Source: Hydrogenophaga palleronii_A
Lineage (GTDB): Bacteria > Pseudomonadota > Gammaproteobacteria > Burkholderiales > Burkholderiaceae_C
NCBI RefSeq assembly: GCF_031457455.1
Contig: NZ_JAVDWU010000012.1
Span: 62,001 to 126,000, forward strand
Length of the DNA: 64,000 nucleotides
Direction: 5' to 3'
A program made the position numbers and the translations under genes. Below the pieces are notes generated by a model. That model did no database searches, was not told the DNA's origin, and worked only from the letters and a program-made list of their open reading frames with translations. Shown here in pieces: positions 51,862-59,280 of this stretch (position 1 is the stretch's first letter; each line of letters begins with the position of its first letter).

Positions 51862-52848
51862 TTGAAAGCAAGCCGCCTGCTGTCGATCCTGATGCTGTTG
51901 CAAGCGCATGGCCGCCAGACGGCGCCGGCGCTGGCGCTGGCGCGTGCGCTGGAGGTGTCGGTGCGCACGATCCTGCGCGACATTGACCAGCTCTCGGCGG
52001 CGGGCGTGCCGCTGTGGGGCGAGCGCGGACGCCAGGGTGGGTTTCAGTTGCGCGAAGGCTGGAGCACGCAGCTCACGGGGCTGACGGAGCCGGAATCGCA
52101 GGCCTTGCTGCTGGCCGGGCTGCCAGGCGCGGCGACCGACCTGGGCCTGGGCGCGGCGGCGGCTTCGGCGCGGCTGAAGATGGTGGCGAGCCTGCCGGCC
52201 GAATGGCGTGTGCAGGCCGACCGCGTGGGTGCGCGCCTGCACATCGACCCGGTGGACTGGTACCGCGCGCAAGAGACACCGGCGCATCTGCGCGAGGTGG
52301 CCGAAGCGGTGTGGAACGCGCGGCGCCTAGCCGTTCGCTACGAGAGCTGGCGCGGCCAGGCCGAGCGCGAGCTGGAGCCGCTGGGCCTGGTGCTGAAGGC
52401 GGGCACCTGGTACATGGCGGCACGCACCCAGGGGCAGCCCGAGGTGCGCACCTACCGACTGGCTGCGGTGCAGGCCCTGCGCACCCTGAACACGCGATTC
52501 AGGCGCCCGGCGACTTTTGATCTGGCGCGCTACTGGCAGGCATCGGCGGCACGCTTTGAGGCGGAGCTGCAGCGGCTGCAGGCGCGGGTGCTGGTGTCGC
52601 CACGCGCCATGGGCTGGCTGGTGAATGCGCGCACGCCGTTCGCGCGGGTGGACGATGAGGCGGCACCACCCGAAGCAGGGCGCGAGGGTTGGGTGTGTGT
52701 GGTGCTGCCGATCGAGTCCATCGAGCATGGGGCGCGGCGCCTGCTGTCTTATGGTGCCGAGGTGAAGGTGCTGGCGCCCGCAGCGCTGCGCCAGCGCGTG
52801 CTGGGCGAGCTGGCGGCGACGCGGGCGCTGTATACCCAGGCGGGTTGA
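51862..52848 (+). CDS. WYL domain transcriptional regulator (YafY type)
   Basis: A 328-residue regulator with a helix-turn-helix at the N-terminus (ALARALEVSVRTILRDIDQLSAAGVPLWGERGRQGGF) and a WYL domain at about 150-215 (EPLGLVLKAGTWYMAARTQG) followed by the C-terminal WCX-like part. The start is TTG, giving MKASRLLSILMLLQ, which fits the YafY start; no ATG is available. It is divergent from LysE across 104 bp and is the likely controller of that gene. Confidence 0.9.
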   Translation: MKASRLLSILMLLQAHGRQTAPALALARALEVSVRTILRDIDQLSAAGVPLWGERGRQGGFQLREGWSTQLTGLTEPESQALLLAGLPGAATDLGLGAAAASARLKMVASLPAEWRVQADRVGARLHIDPVDWYRAQETPAHLREVAEAVWNARRLAVRYESWRGQAERELEPLGLVLKAGTWYMAARTQGQPEVRTYRLAAVQALRTLNTRFRRPATFDLARYWQASAARFEAELQRLQARVLVSPRAMGWLVNARTPFARVDDEAAPPEAGREGWVCVVLPIESIEHGARRLLSYGAEVKVLAPAALRQRVLGELAATRALYTQAG

Positions 52849-53056
52849 TAAGGGGTTCAACTCGATCGGCGAGGCGTCCGCGCGGCAGACGGCATCGAAG
52901 CAATATGGGGACAAGGGTCCGATGGCGTTGGCGTTGGCGGTGGGGATCCGGGGGTTCGGATACCCCACACCCGTGCCATACTGACCTGCATGGGCTTGCA
53001 TTTCCTGAGTCTTGACCAGGAGATGCCGCATCAACCATTCGGCGGAGGAACTTGTT

Positions 53057-54409
53057 GTGTCAACACCCAGCAACCGTGAAACGCGCGAAGAGGCCGTTCG
53101 AGCGGATGACAGTGCGGAACGAGACGATGCGCCTCCAGACACACAGGAGCGCGTTTTTCAGGCGCTCATCGACATCATGCCGGACCGGATTTACGCGAAG
53201 GACGCGCAGAGCCGCTTCATCCTGGCCAACAAGGCCGTGGCCAGGCTCATGGGTAAGGCCCACCCGGAAGAATTGATTGGAAAGGACGATTTCCATTTCT
53301 ATTCCAAAGAAATCGCGTCCGCTTATTTCGAGGTCGAGCAAGCGATGTTGCGAACTGGTGAGCCTCTGATTGCCTTTGAAGAGCTGGTTCCCAACCTGGA
53401 GACCGGCGAGACAGGGTGGCTGCAGACGACGAAGGTGCCGCTGTGGGATGCCGAAGGGCGGGTGACTGGGCTGGTCGGGCTTGCGCGCGACATCACCGAG
53501 CGCAAGCGTTTTGAGGCCGAGCTTCGGCTGCGCAATGCAGAACTGGCCGAGGTGAATCAAAAACTCTCCAGGGCGCAGCAACAACTCATGCAATCGGAGA
53601 AGCTCGCAGCCATCGGGCAACTCGCCGCCGGCGTTGCGCACGAAATCAACAATCCACTCGGGTTCATCTTTTCAAACTTCAATACGCTCGACGCGTACAT
53701 GACGTCTTTTCATGAGTTGATCGCCGCCTTCCTCGACGCCCAGCACCTTATTGGCGATCCGCTCGTTGTCGCGCGGCTTGACAGTCTGCGCAAAAAAGTT
53801 GATCTCGATGACATGCTGGGCGATAGTCGCGCGTTGATGGCAGAGACCCGGGAGGGCCTCACGCGCGTGAAGAAGATCGTCCAGGACCTCAAGGATTTTT
53901 CCCGCGTCGATGACGCTTCAGATTGGGGGGTCGCCGACCTGCATCGCTGCTTCGACTCGACGCTCAATATCCTCGCCAACGAAATCAAGTACAGGGCTGA
54001 TGTTGTCAAACAGTACGGTGACATTCCGCCAGTCGCGTGCATCGAATCGCAGATGAATCAGGTGATCATGAACCTGTTGATCAATGCGGCCGATGCCATC
54101 GGAACGGAGCGCGGCACGATCACGGTACGAACAGGCATTGAGGGCGACGCGAACGATGTGCAGGGCGTCTGGTTTGAGGTGAGCGATACGGGGTGCGGCA
54201 TTGCACAGGAGACCCTGACGCGCATTTTTGATCCGTTCTACACCACGAAGCCCGTGGGCAAAGGAACCGGGCTGGGCCTGTCACTCTCCTATGGCATTGT
54301 CCAGGCGCACGATGGCCGCATCGACGTGGCCACCGAGTTGGGCACCGGAACCACTTTCCGGGTGACGCTGCCGGTCGCCCCAATGGGCACAAGCGGTTCG
54401 CCTGGCTGA
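53057..54409 (+). CDS. PAS-domain sensor histidine kinase (orphan)
   Basis: A 450-residue cytoplasmic-looking kinase without membrane spans. A PAS/PAC module covers about 30-155 (IDIMPDRIYAKDAQSRFILAN ... GLARDITERKRF), a short coiled coil follows, and the H-box is GVAHEINNPLGF with His195, NtrB-like. The ATP-binding domain has NLLINAADA, SDTGCGI and GKGTGLGLSLSYGIV. I chose the GTG start at 53057 because GGAGG precedes it by 8 bp; a TTG at 53012 is an alternative. No response regulator is adjacent; the next gene is on the other strand. Confidence 0.9.
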   Translation: MSTPSNRETREEAVRADDSAERDDAPPDTQERVFQALIDIMPDRIYAKDAQSRFILANKAVARLMGKAHPEELIGKDDFHFYSKEIASAYFEVEQAMLRTGEPLIAFEELVPNLETGETGWLQTTKVPLWDAEGRVTGLVGLARDITERKRFEAELRLRNAELAEVNQKLSRAQQQLMQSEKLAAIGQLAAGVAHEINNPLGFIFSNFNTLDAYMTSFHELIAAFLDAQHLIGDPLVVARLDSLRKKVDLDDMLGDSRALMAETREGLTRVKKIVQDLKDFSRVDDASDWGVADLHRCFDSTLNILANEIKYRADVVKQYGDIPPVACIESQMNQVIMNLLINAADAIGTERGTITVRTGIEGDANDVQGVWFEVSDTGCGIAQETLTRIFDPFYTTKPVGKGTGLGLSLSYGIVQAHDGRIDVATELGTGTTFRVTLPVAPMGTSGSPG

Positions 54410-54451
54410 GCGAACTGACGGGCACTGCCCCATCCCCGCTTCAGGCGGTCT

Positions 54452-55564
54452 TCAGCTGGCCCCTGTGTGCGCCATGAAGAACGCCAGCATGGCCGCCGAT
54501 GCATCCGGACCGGTGGAATCGGTGTGGCTGCCGCTGGCATCGCCGCCAGCCCAGGTGTGACTGGCGCCGTGCAGCGTCCACGCCTCAACCACAGGCCTGC
54601 CGGTGGCATCTGCATGGGTGGTGCGCTGGTAGCGGCGCCCGCCGGTGGACACACCGGTTTCGGTGCGCATGTTGAGTGGCGTCTGTGCCGCATGCAAGGC
54701 CACGGCCTGCTGCACGATGTGTTCGCCATTGCGGTGCTGCACCGTGTGGTCGCGGTCGCCGTGAAAGACGATGGTGGGCACGGCCTGCCGAGCGCGGGCA
54801 GCACCCTGCGCGCTGCGCCCCTTCATGGCGGCCAGGGCCGAAGGGATGTCGCTGGCTGAGCCATACGGCAGGCCGGAATGCACGCCCACGGCGCTGAAGA
54901 CTTCGGGATGGGTTTCGCCCAGCACCAGCGCCATGGCAGCACCGGCCGAAAGCCCCGCCACATACACGCGGCCCGGTGCGACCGCATGTTCCGCCTGCAC
55001 CGCCCGCACGATGCCGGCCATGATTTCGGGTTCGCCCCCGGTGCGCACCTGGTCCTGGCTGCGGAACCAGTTCCAGCAGCGCGACGGATTGGCGCCGGTG
55101 GGTTGTTCAGGGTAGACCACCAGAAAGCCGTGCTCGTCGGCCAGGCGGTTCATGCGGGTGCCGGCGGCGAAGTCGTCGGGCGATTGGGTGCAGCCATGCA
55201 GCATGACCACCAGCGGCATTGGCTCGACGTTCCCCTGCGATGCCTGCGGCGGCAGATAGAGCTTGTAGGCACGGCTGCCGGCAGGGCCGGTGTGGCTGCG
55301 GGTGAGGAACTGTCCCTGCGTGCGCGGGCCGGGCCTGGCCGCGGGCCTGACGGGCACAGCACCCAGATCGCGGGCCTCGACGTCAAAGGTGCGCGCCTCA
55401 TCGTCGTTGGCAGCGCGGGCCGACGGCACCGTGGAAGCCCCTGCCACCAGACCGGCAGAAGCCAGCGCCTGACGGATGGTCTCGGTGACCCCCTGCATGG
55501 GGCCACCTCTGGTGTCGAGCCCGGCGCTGGCAAGCGCCTGCTCAATGGTGTCCTGGATGTTCAT
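54452..55564 (-). CDS. PHB depolymerase family esterase
   Basis: A 370-residue esterase of the LpqC/PHB-depolymerase type (PhaZ-like). The lipase box is AGLSAG, the oxyanion region CTQSPDDF, and the likely catalytic His is in HGASHTWAGGD. No signal peptide is seen, so it may be intracellular or released another way. The N-terminal 40 residues contain two copies of a TIxQALASAGL motif. Upstream on the same strand, 193 bp away, is the ribbon-helix-helix gene, with a GC repeat between. Confidence 0.88.
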   Translation of the reverse strand: MNIQDTIEQALASAGLDTRGGPMQGVTETIRQALASAGLVAGASTVPSARAANDDEARTFDVEARDLGAVPVRPAARPGPRTQGQFLTRSHTGPAGSRAYKLYLPPQASQGNVEPMPLVVMLHGCTQSPDDFAAGTRMNRLADEHGFLVVYPEQPTGANPSRCWNWFRSQDQVRTGGEPEIMAGIVRAVQAEHAVAPGRVYVAGLSAGAAMALVLGETHPEVFSAVGVHSGLPYGSASDIPSALAAMKGRSAQGAARARQAVPTIVFHGDRDHTVQHRNGEHIVQQAVALHAAQTPLNMRTETGVSTGGRRYQRTTHADATGRPVVEAWTLHGASHTWAGGDASGSHTDSTGPDASAAMLAFFMAHTGAS

Positions 55565-55685
55565 GGCGAGCGTGCCCGTGTGGGCGTGTGGAAGTTTCAA
55601 TGGATGGGTCTCAGCAGGGGGTCGTGTGGGTAGGGGAAGAAAATGAAAAGCGCGCTACCCGGAGCGAAATGACTTGGTCCAGAGA

Positions 55686-55757
55686 TACCGCGGAACCGGC
55701 TTCGCCGGGCCACAGGTATCGCCCCCCTTGGGGGGTAGCGCGAAGCGCTGCGGGGGG
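55686..55757 (-). repeat. Dispersed intergenic GC repeat, copy 7
   Basis: Starts directly after the TGA of the ribbon-helix-helix gene. It has CCCCCCGCAGCGCTTCGCGCT, the CCCCCCAAGGGGGG hairpin and the GGCCCGGCGAAGCCGGTTCC end, read on the minus strand. It lies between this gene and the esterase gene. Confidence 0.85.
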
Positions 55758-56177
55758 TCATGTCATCCTGTCGGAGAGCGCCTTTCGCACCGCCGGGCTG
55801 GCCTGGAACGCACCCAGCACCGTGACGGATTCGATGGCGGCCCGCGCCAGTTCGGGCGTCACATCGTCATCAATGCGGGCCAGGCCAACGACCTGGATCT
55901 TCAGCCGCTCGCCCGCCGCCACCGCACGCTCCAGCTCCGCGCGGCCAAGCTGCTGCAGCCCGAGCGTGAGGGTGCGGCGCGCCACGGTCTGGCGCAGAGT
56001 GTCTGAATGAACGGCCAGCAGGTTGCGCACCGCCGTGCGGATCAGGTCGGACCGGTTGGAATAAAAACCCTCCTGCACCAGCAGGTCGATCTGCCCGAGG
56101 TCGACCACACCCATGTTGATGGTCATTTTTTCGGTGTCGCCCACGCGGGGTCTGGGTTCGGTGATGGGCAGTGGCAT
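55758..56177 (-). CDS. CopG/ribbon-helix-helix family regulator
   Basis: A 139-residue protein with a ribbon-helix-helix at about 18-52: TINMGVVDLGQIDLLVQEGFYSNRSDLIRTAVRNLLAVH. The remaining ~85 residues are of unknown fold. RHH proteins bind inverted repeats as dimers of dimers; the 30-bp palindrome 38 bp upstream of the start is the likely operator. ATG 56177 is chosen; ATG 17 codons later, at the ribbon, is also possible. It is upstream of the PHB-depolymerase-family esterase on the same strand. Confidence 0.8.
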   Translation of the reverse strand: MPLPITEPRPRVGDTEKMTINMGVVDLGQIDLLVQEGFYSNRSDLIRTAVRNLLAVHSDTLRQTVARRTLTLGLQQLGRAELERAVAAGERLKIQVVGLARIDDDVTPELARAAIESVTVLGAFQASPAVRKALSDRMT

Positions 56178-56214
56178 GGCGGCTGGTGGGTTTGAACGAA
56201 GACCTGAATATACG

Positions 56215-56244
56215 CCAATTGGAATCCATATGGATTCCAATTGG
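56215..56244. promoter_or_regulatory. Perfect 30-bp palindrome, operator of the RHH gene
   Basis: Exactly self-complementary over 30 bases, centred at 56229/56230. It is built from TTGGAATCC and its complement GGATTCCAA around CATATG, with a third partial TTGGAATC just outside at 56241-56248. On the minus strand a -10-like TATATT follows it closely, so binding would block transcription of the RHH gene. The rest of the 56178-56494 gap shows only the tandem repeat listed next. Confidence 0.75.
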
Positions 56245-56326
56245 AATCTACCTGGCATCTGAATGGGTATTGCCTGCTGCGCTCTGGCGCTCTGTCTGCG
56301 GCCTGATGGGCAAACGGCCCAGACCA

Positions 56327-56356
56327 GGTGCCGGTGCCGGTGCCGGTGCCGGTGCC
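56327..56356. repeat. Hexanucleotide tandem repeat (GGTGCC x5)
   Basis: Five exact copies of GGTGCC in the 317-bp gap between the RHH gene and the ABC binding-protein gene. It is noncoding here. The copy number could vary between strains. Confidence 0.9.
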
Positions 56357-56494
56357 GACGTGGCGAATCGCACGGTTTCGGTGAACTTGTGGGGTGAATC
56401 GGGTTAGTGCCCATGGGCAAGCGGTGTCGCAAATGCGACCATCCGCGCACTTTCAACAGGGGCCTCTCCAAGGCTCTACCCGAGGCAAGACGCG

Positions 56495-57721
56495 ATGCTC
56501 CCCACCCTGATGACCATCCTCAAGCGCCAGGCACCTGCCTGCGTCTTCTCGCTTGCCGCCCTGTGTTCGCTGGGCGCCATGGCTCAAAGCCCGGGGCCAC
56601 TGAAACTGGGCATCATCGGGCCCATGAGCGGTGGCTCGGCCGACTTCGGCCAGGCCATGCTCAACGGCATCGAGATCGCGGTGTCGGAAATCAACGCGGT
56701 GGGTGGCTACCTGGGGCGGCCGATTGAGCTGGTGGTCAAGGACGACAAGGGTGATCCGGAAACCGGACTGAAGATGAGCGAAGAGCTCGTCAAGGTGGAC
56801 AAAGTGGTTTCCACCATTGGCTTTTGCAACACCGGTGTCGCCATCAAGGCGATTCCGGTGTTCCAGTCCAACCAGAGTCCCTTGATCGTTCCCTGTGCTG
56901 CAGGCTCGCCAGTGACCCAGCAGGTGGAGCCTGCCGCGAGCTACATCTTCCGCGTCTCGCCAAGCGAAGACATCAAGGCGCCGTTCATGGTGAAAGACAT
57001 CTTGCGCCGTGGTCTGAACAAGGTGGCGATCTTTGCTGATGCCACGCCCTATGGCGAGTCCGGCAAGAACGACGTGGTCAAGGCACTGGCTGCATCCAAC
57101 CTCAAACCGGTGCACGTGACCTCGTTCCCGCTCGGCGTGAAGGACCTTAGCACCGAAATGGAGGCCGCGCGCGCCGCCGGTGCGAACGTGATCATTGCCT
57201 ACACCGTCGGGCCTGAGAACGCCGTGATCGCGCGCAGCCGCGCAGCCGTGAAATGGACTGCGCCGCTGGTGGGGCCATGGACGCTTTCGTTCCCCAATTT
57301 CATCGACACGGCGGGCCCGGCAGCCGAAGGCACGATGACGGTGCAGACCTTCATCGCCGAACCCAGCAACGAACGGCGCGTGGCGTTTCTGAGTGCCTAC
57401 AAGCGCATGCACAAGGACAGCCGCATGGCCGTACCCATGGCGTCTGCGCAGGGCTACGACGCGGTGTATCTGCTGACGTATTCGTTGTTCGGCATTCGCG
57501 ACGGCCGCCTCACCGGCCCGGCGATCAAGGCTCAGCTGGAAGACATCAAGCGCGTGTACTACGGTGTCGTGGCCACCTACGACAAACCGTTCAGCACCGC
57601 CAGCAAGGACGCCGTGACCGAGAACATGCTGGTGATGGGACTGGTGCGCAACGGGGCGGTCACCTTTGCCTACCCCGAAGACGCCAAGCGCAACCTGTTC
57701 GTGCAGCGCAAGACGCAGTGA
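56495..57721 (+). CDS. ABC transporter substrate-binding protein (orphan, LivJ type)
   Basis: A 408-residue type I periplasmic-binding protein with a signal peptide (cleavage near GAMAQS). The domain begins PLKLGIIGPMSGGSADFGQAMLNGIEIAVSEIN, the branched-chain amino-acid or aromatic-acid binding type. No permease or ATPase gene lies near, so it works with an importer elsewhere or feeds the sensor proteins downstream. An in-frame ATG at 56510 is an alternative start. It is convergent with the PepSY gene at 57723. Confidence 0.9.
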   Translation: MLPTLMTILKRQAPACVFSLAALCSLGAMAQSPGPLKLGIIGPMSGGSADFGQAMLNGIEIAVSEINAVGGYLGRPIELVVKDDKGDPETGLKMSEELVKVDKVVSTIGFCNTGVAIKAIPVFQSNQSPLIVPCAAGSPVTQQVEPAASYIFRVSPSEDIKAPFMVKDILRRGLNKVAIFADATPYGESGKNDVVKALAASNLKPVHVTSFPLGVKDLSTEMEAARAAGANVIIAYTVGPENAVIARSRAAVKWTAPLVGPWTLSFPNFIDTAGPAAEGTMTVQTFIAEPSNERRVAFLSAYKRMHKDSRMAVPMASAQGYDAVYLLTYSLFGIRDGRLTGPAIKAQLEDIKRVYYGVVATYDKPFSTASKDAVTENMLVMGLVRNGAVTFAYPEDAKRNLFVQRKTQ

Positions 57722-57722
57722 C

Positions 57723-58046
57723 TTACTTGCGCTTGCCTTTGACTTCGGTCTTGAGCACTTCGCCGCTGCGGGCGTCCACATAGAGTTCGACCTTGGCGCC
57801 GGAAGCATCACGCGCCTCGACCTCGAACAGCTTGTCGCTCTTGCGCTCGATTTCGCGAATCTCGGTGAAGCCCTGTTTCTGCACCGCTTCGGCGATCTGA
57901 CCAAAGTTCATGTTCGCGCCGCCGCTAGTGGTGGTGGCGGCGGTCTGTGCCAGTGCGGTACCCGCACCCAGCGCAATGAGGCTGGCCAGCGTGGCGGCCT
58001 GCAGGGTCTTGGGAAGGAAACGGGTGGAAACCGGGGTGTGTCGCAT
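57723..58046 (-). CDS. PepSY domain periplasmic protein
   Basis: A 107-residue exported protein: a signal peptide cleaved near ALAQT, then a PepSY-like fold with AEAVQKQGFTEIREIERKSDKLFEVEARDASGAKVELYVDARSGEVLKTE. PepSY proteins are often found with peptidases, metal or redox sensors. ATG 58046 has AGGAG eight bases upstream. It is divergent from a second PepSY gene across 112 bp. Confidence 0.88.
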   Translation of the reverse strand: MRHTPVSTRFLPKTLQAATLASLIALGAGTALAQTAATTTSGGANMNFGQIAEAVQKQGFTEIREIERKSDKLFEVEARDASGAKVELYVDARSGEVLKTEVKGKRK

Positions 58047-58158
58047 GGTGAACTCCTGTGGCGGGTGTGAATGCAGTGAAGTTTGCCCACCCCATGCTGA
58101 ACGCATTGTGAACACCGCGTTCACGAGCCGTTCACGCCCGCTGTGCGATGCTGAGCGG

Positions 58159-58557
58159 ATGCTCGCTGTCACGCTTCTTTCTTCAAAGCCCCATCAGACT
58201 CGATCGTCCGGTCCGGGGCGCGCCACCCTTGCACTGGTCACGGCGCTGCTGTGCCTGCTGTGGCCGATCACGGCGCAGCCGCGCGATCACCACCACGGTC
58301 TGGCGGAAGCGGTGCGCAACGGTGAAATACTGCCGCTCACCCACATCACGGACCACGCAAAAAAGCACTTTGGCGGCCGCGTGATCGAGGTCGAGCTGGA
58401 ACGCAAACGCCAGGGCGCGCGCTACGAACTGGAGCTGCTGCTGGAAGACGGCCGCGTGGTGGAACTGAGCTACGACGCCGGCACAGGCACGCTGCTGGAG
58501 GTGGAGGGGCATCGCCTGGAAACCGTGTTCGGTCGCGACGGCCGGCCCTATCCTTGA
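58159..58557 (+). CDS. PepSY domain protein, first gene of a two-component operon
   Basis: A 132-residue protein with a signal or anchor segment (ATLALVTALLCLLWPITAQP) and a C-terminal PepSY-like domain (LTHITDHAKKHFGGRVIEVELERKRQGARYELELLLEDGRVVELSYDAGTGTLLEVEG). It carries a DHHHG motif near residue 44 that might bind metal. ATG 58159 is chosen; ribosome-binding sequence is weak. It precedes an OmpR-type regulator by 60 bp filled by tandem repeats, and probably modulates the kinase. Confidence 0.82.
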   Translation: MLAVTLLSSKPHQTRSSGPGRATLALVTALLCLLWPITAQPRDHHHGLAEAVRNGEILPLTHITDHAKKHFGGRVIEVELERKRQGARYELELLLEDGRVVELSYDAGTGTLLEVEGHRLETVFGRDGRPYP

Positions 58558-58593
58558 GCCCTTGAGCCCTTGAGCCCTTGAGCCCTTGAGCCC
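58554..58593 (+). repeat. Octanucleotide tandem repeat (TTGAGCCC x5)
   Basis: Five exact copies of TTGAGCCC spanning the stop codon of the PepSY gene and ending 24 bp before the response-regulator start. The first copy supplies the TGA stop. Slippage would change the spacing but not the reading frame of either gene. Confidence 0.9.
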
Positions 58594-58617
58594 ATCGATC
58601 ACCCACCCCACTCCACC

Positions 58618-59277
58618 ATGCGCATTCTCGTGGCCGAAGACGACCCCCGCCTGCTGATCCAGCTGGGCGATGCCCTGCAGGGCGCCGGCTACGCCGTGGA
58701 CCTGGCCGACAAGGGCGTGGACGCCGAACACCTGGGTCGCGAAGCTGCGCCCGATGCCGTGGTGCTCGATCTGGGCCTGCCCGGGCGCGATGGACTGAGC
58801 GTGCTGCGCAACTGGCGTGAGCAGGGTTTGCAGATGCCGGTGCTCATCCTCACCGCGCGGGGCTCGTGGCAGGACAAGGTGCACGGCATCGACGCCGGGG
58901 CCGACGACTACCTGGCCAAGCCGTTCCAGATGGAAGAACTGCTGGCGCGGGTACGCGCATTGCTGCGGCGTTCGGCCGGTCAGGCACACCCGGTGATCAC
59001 GGTGGGCGCAGTGCAGCTCGACACCCGCAGCTGCACCGTGAGCGTGGGCGACCGGCCGCTGGACCTCACCTCGCACGAATACCGACTGCTCAGCGTGCTC
59101 ATGCACCACGCCGGCTCCGTGCTCTCGCGCACCGAACTCTCAGAGCGCCTCTACGAACAGGACGCCGAACGCGACAGCAACACCATCGACGTGTTCATCG
59201 GGCGCCTGCGCCGCAAGCTGCCGGAAGGCTTCATCACCACCGTGCGCGGCCTCGGCTTTCGCATCGCTGCGCCCTGA
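58618..59277 (+). CDS. OmpR-family response regulator (QseB/PmrA type)
   Basis: A 219-residue regulator: receiver domain at 1-115 with phospho-acceptor Asp51 (VVLDLGLPG) and Lys in DYLAKPF, then a winged-helix DNA-binding domain from about 125 (LDLTSHEYRLLSVLMHHAGSVLSRTELSERLYEQ). No clear ribosome site precedes ATG 58618. It precedes a histidine kinase gene by three bases; the pair plus the PepSY protein form an operon. Confidence 0.95.
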   Translation: MRILVAEDDPRLLIQLGDALQGAGYAVDLADKGVDAEHLGREAAPDAVVLDLGLPGRDGLSVLRNWREQGLQMPVLILTARGSWQDKVHGIDAGADDYLAKPFQMEELLARVRALLRRSAGQAHPVITVGAVQLDTRSCTVSVGDRPLDLTSHEYRLLSVLMHHAGSVLSRTELSERLYEQDAERDSNTIDVFIGRLRRKLPEGFITTVRGLGFRIAAP

Positions 59278-59280
59278 GTC

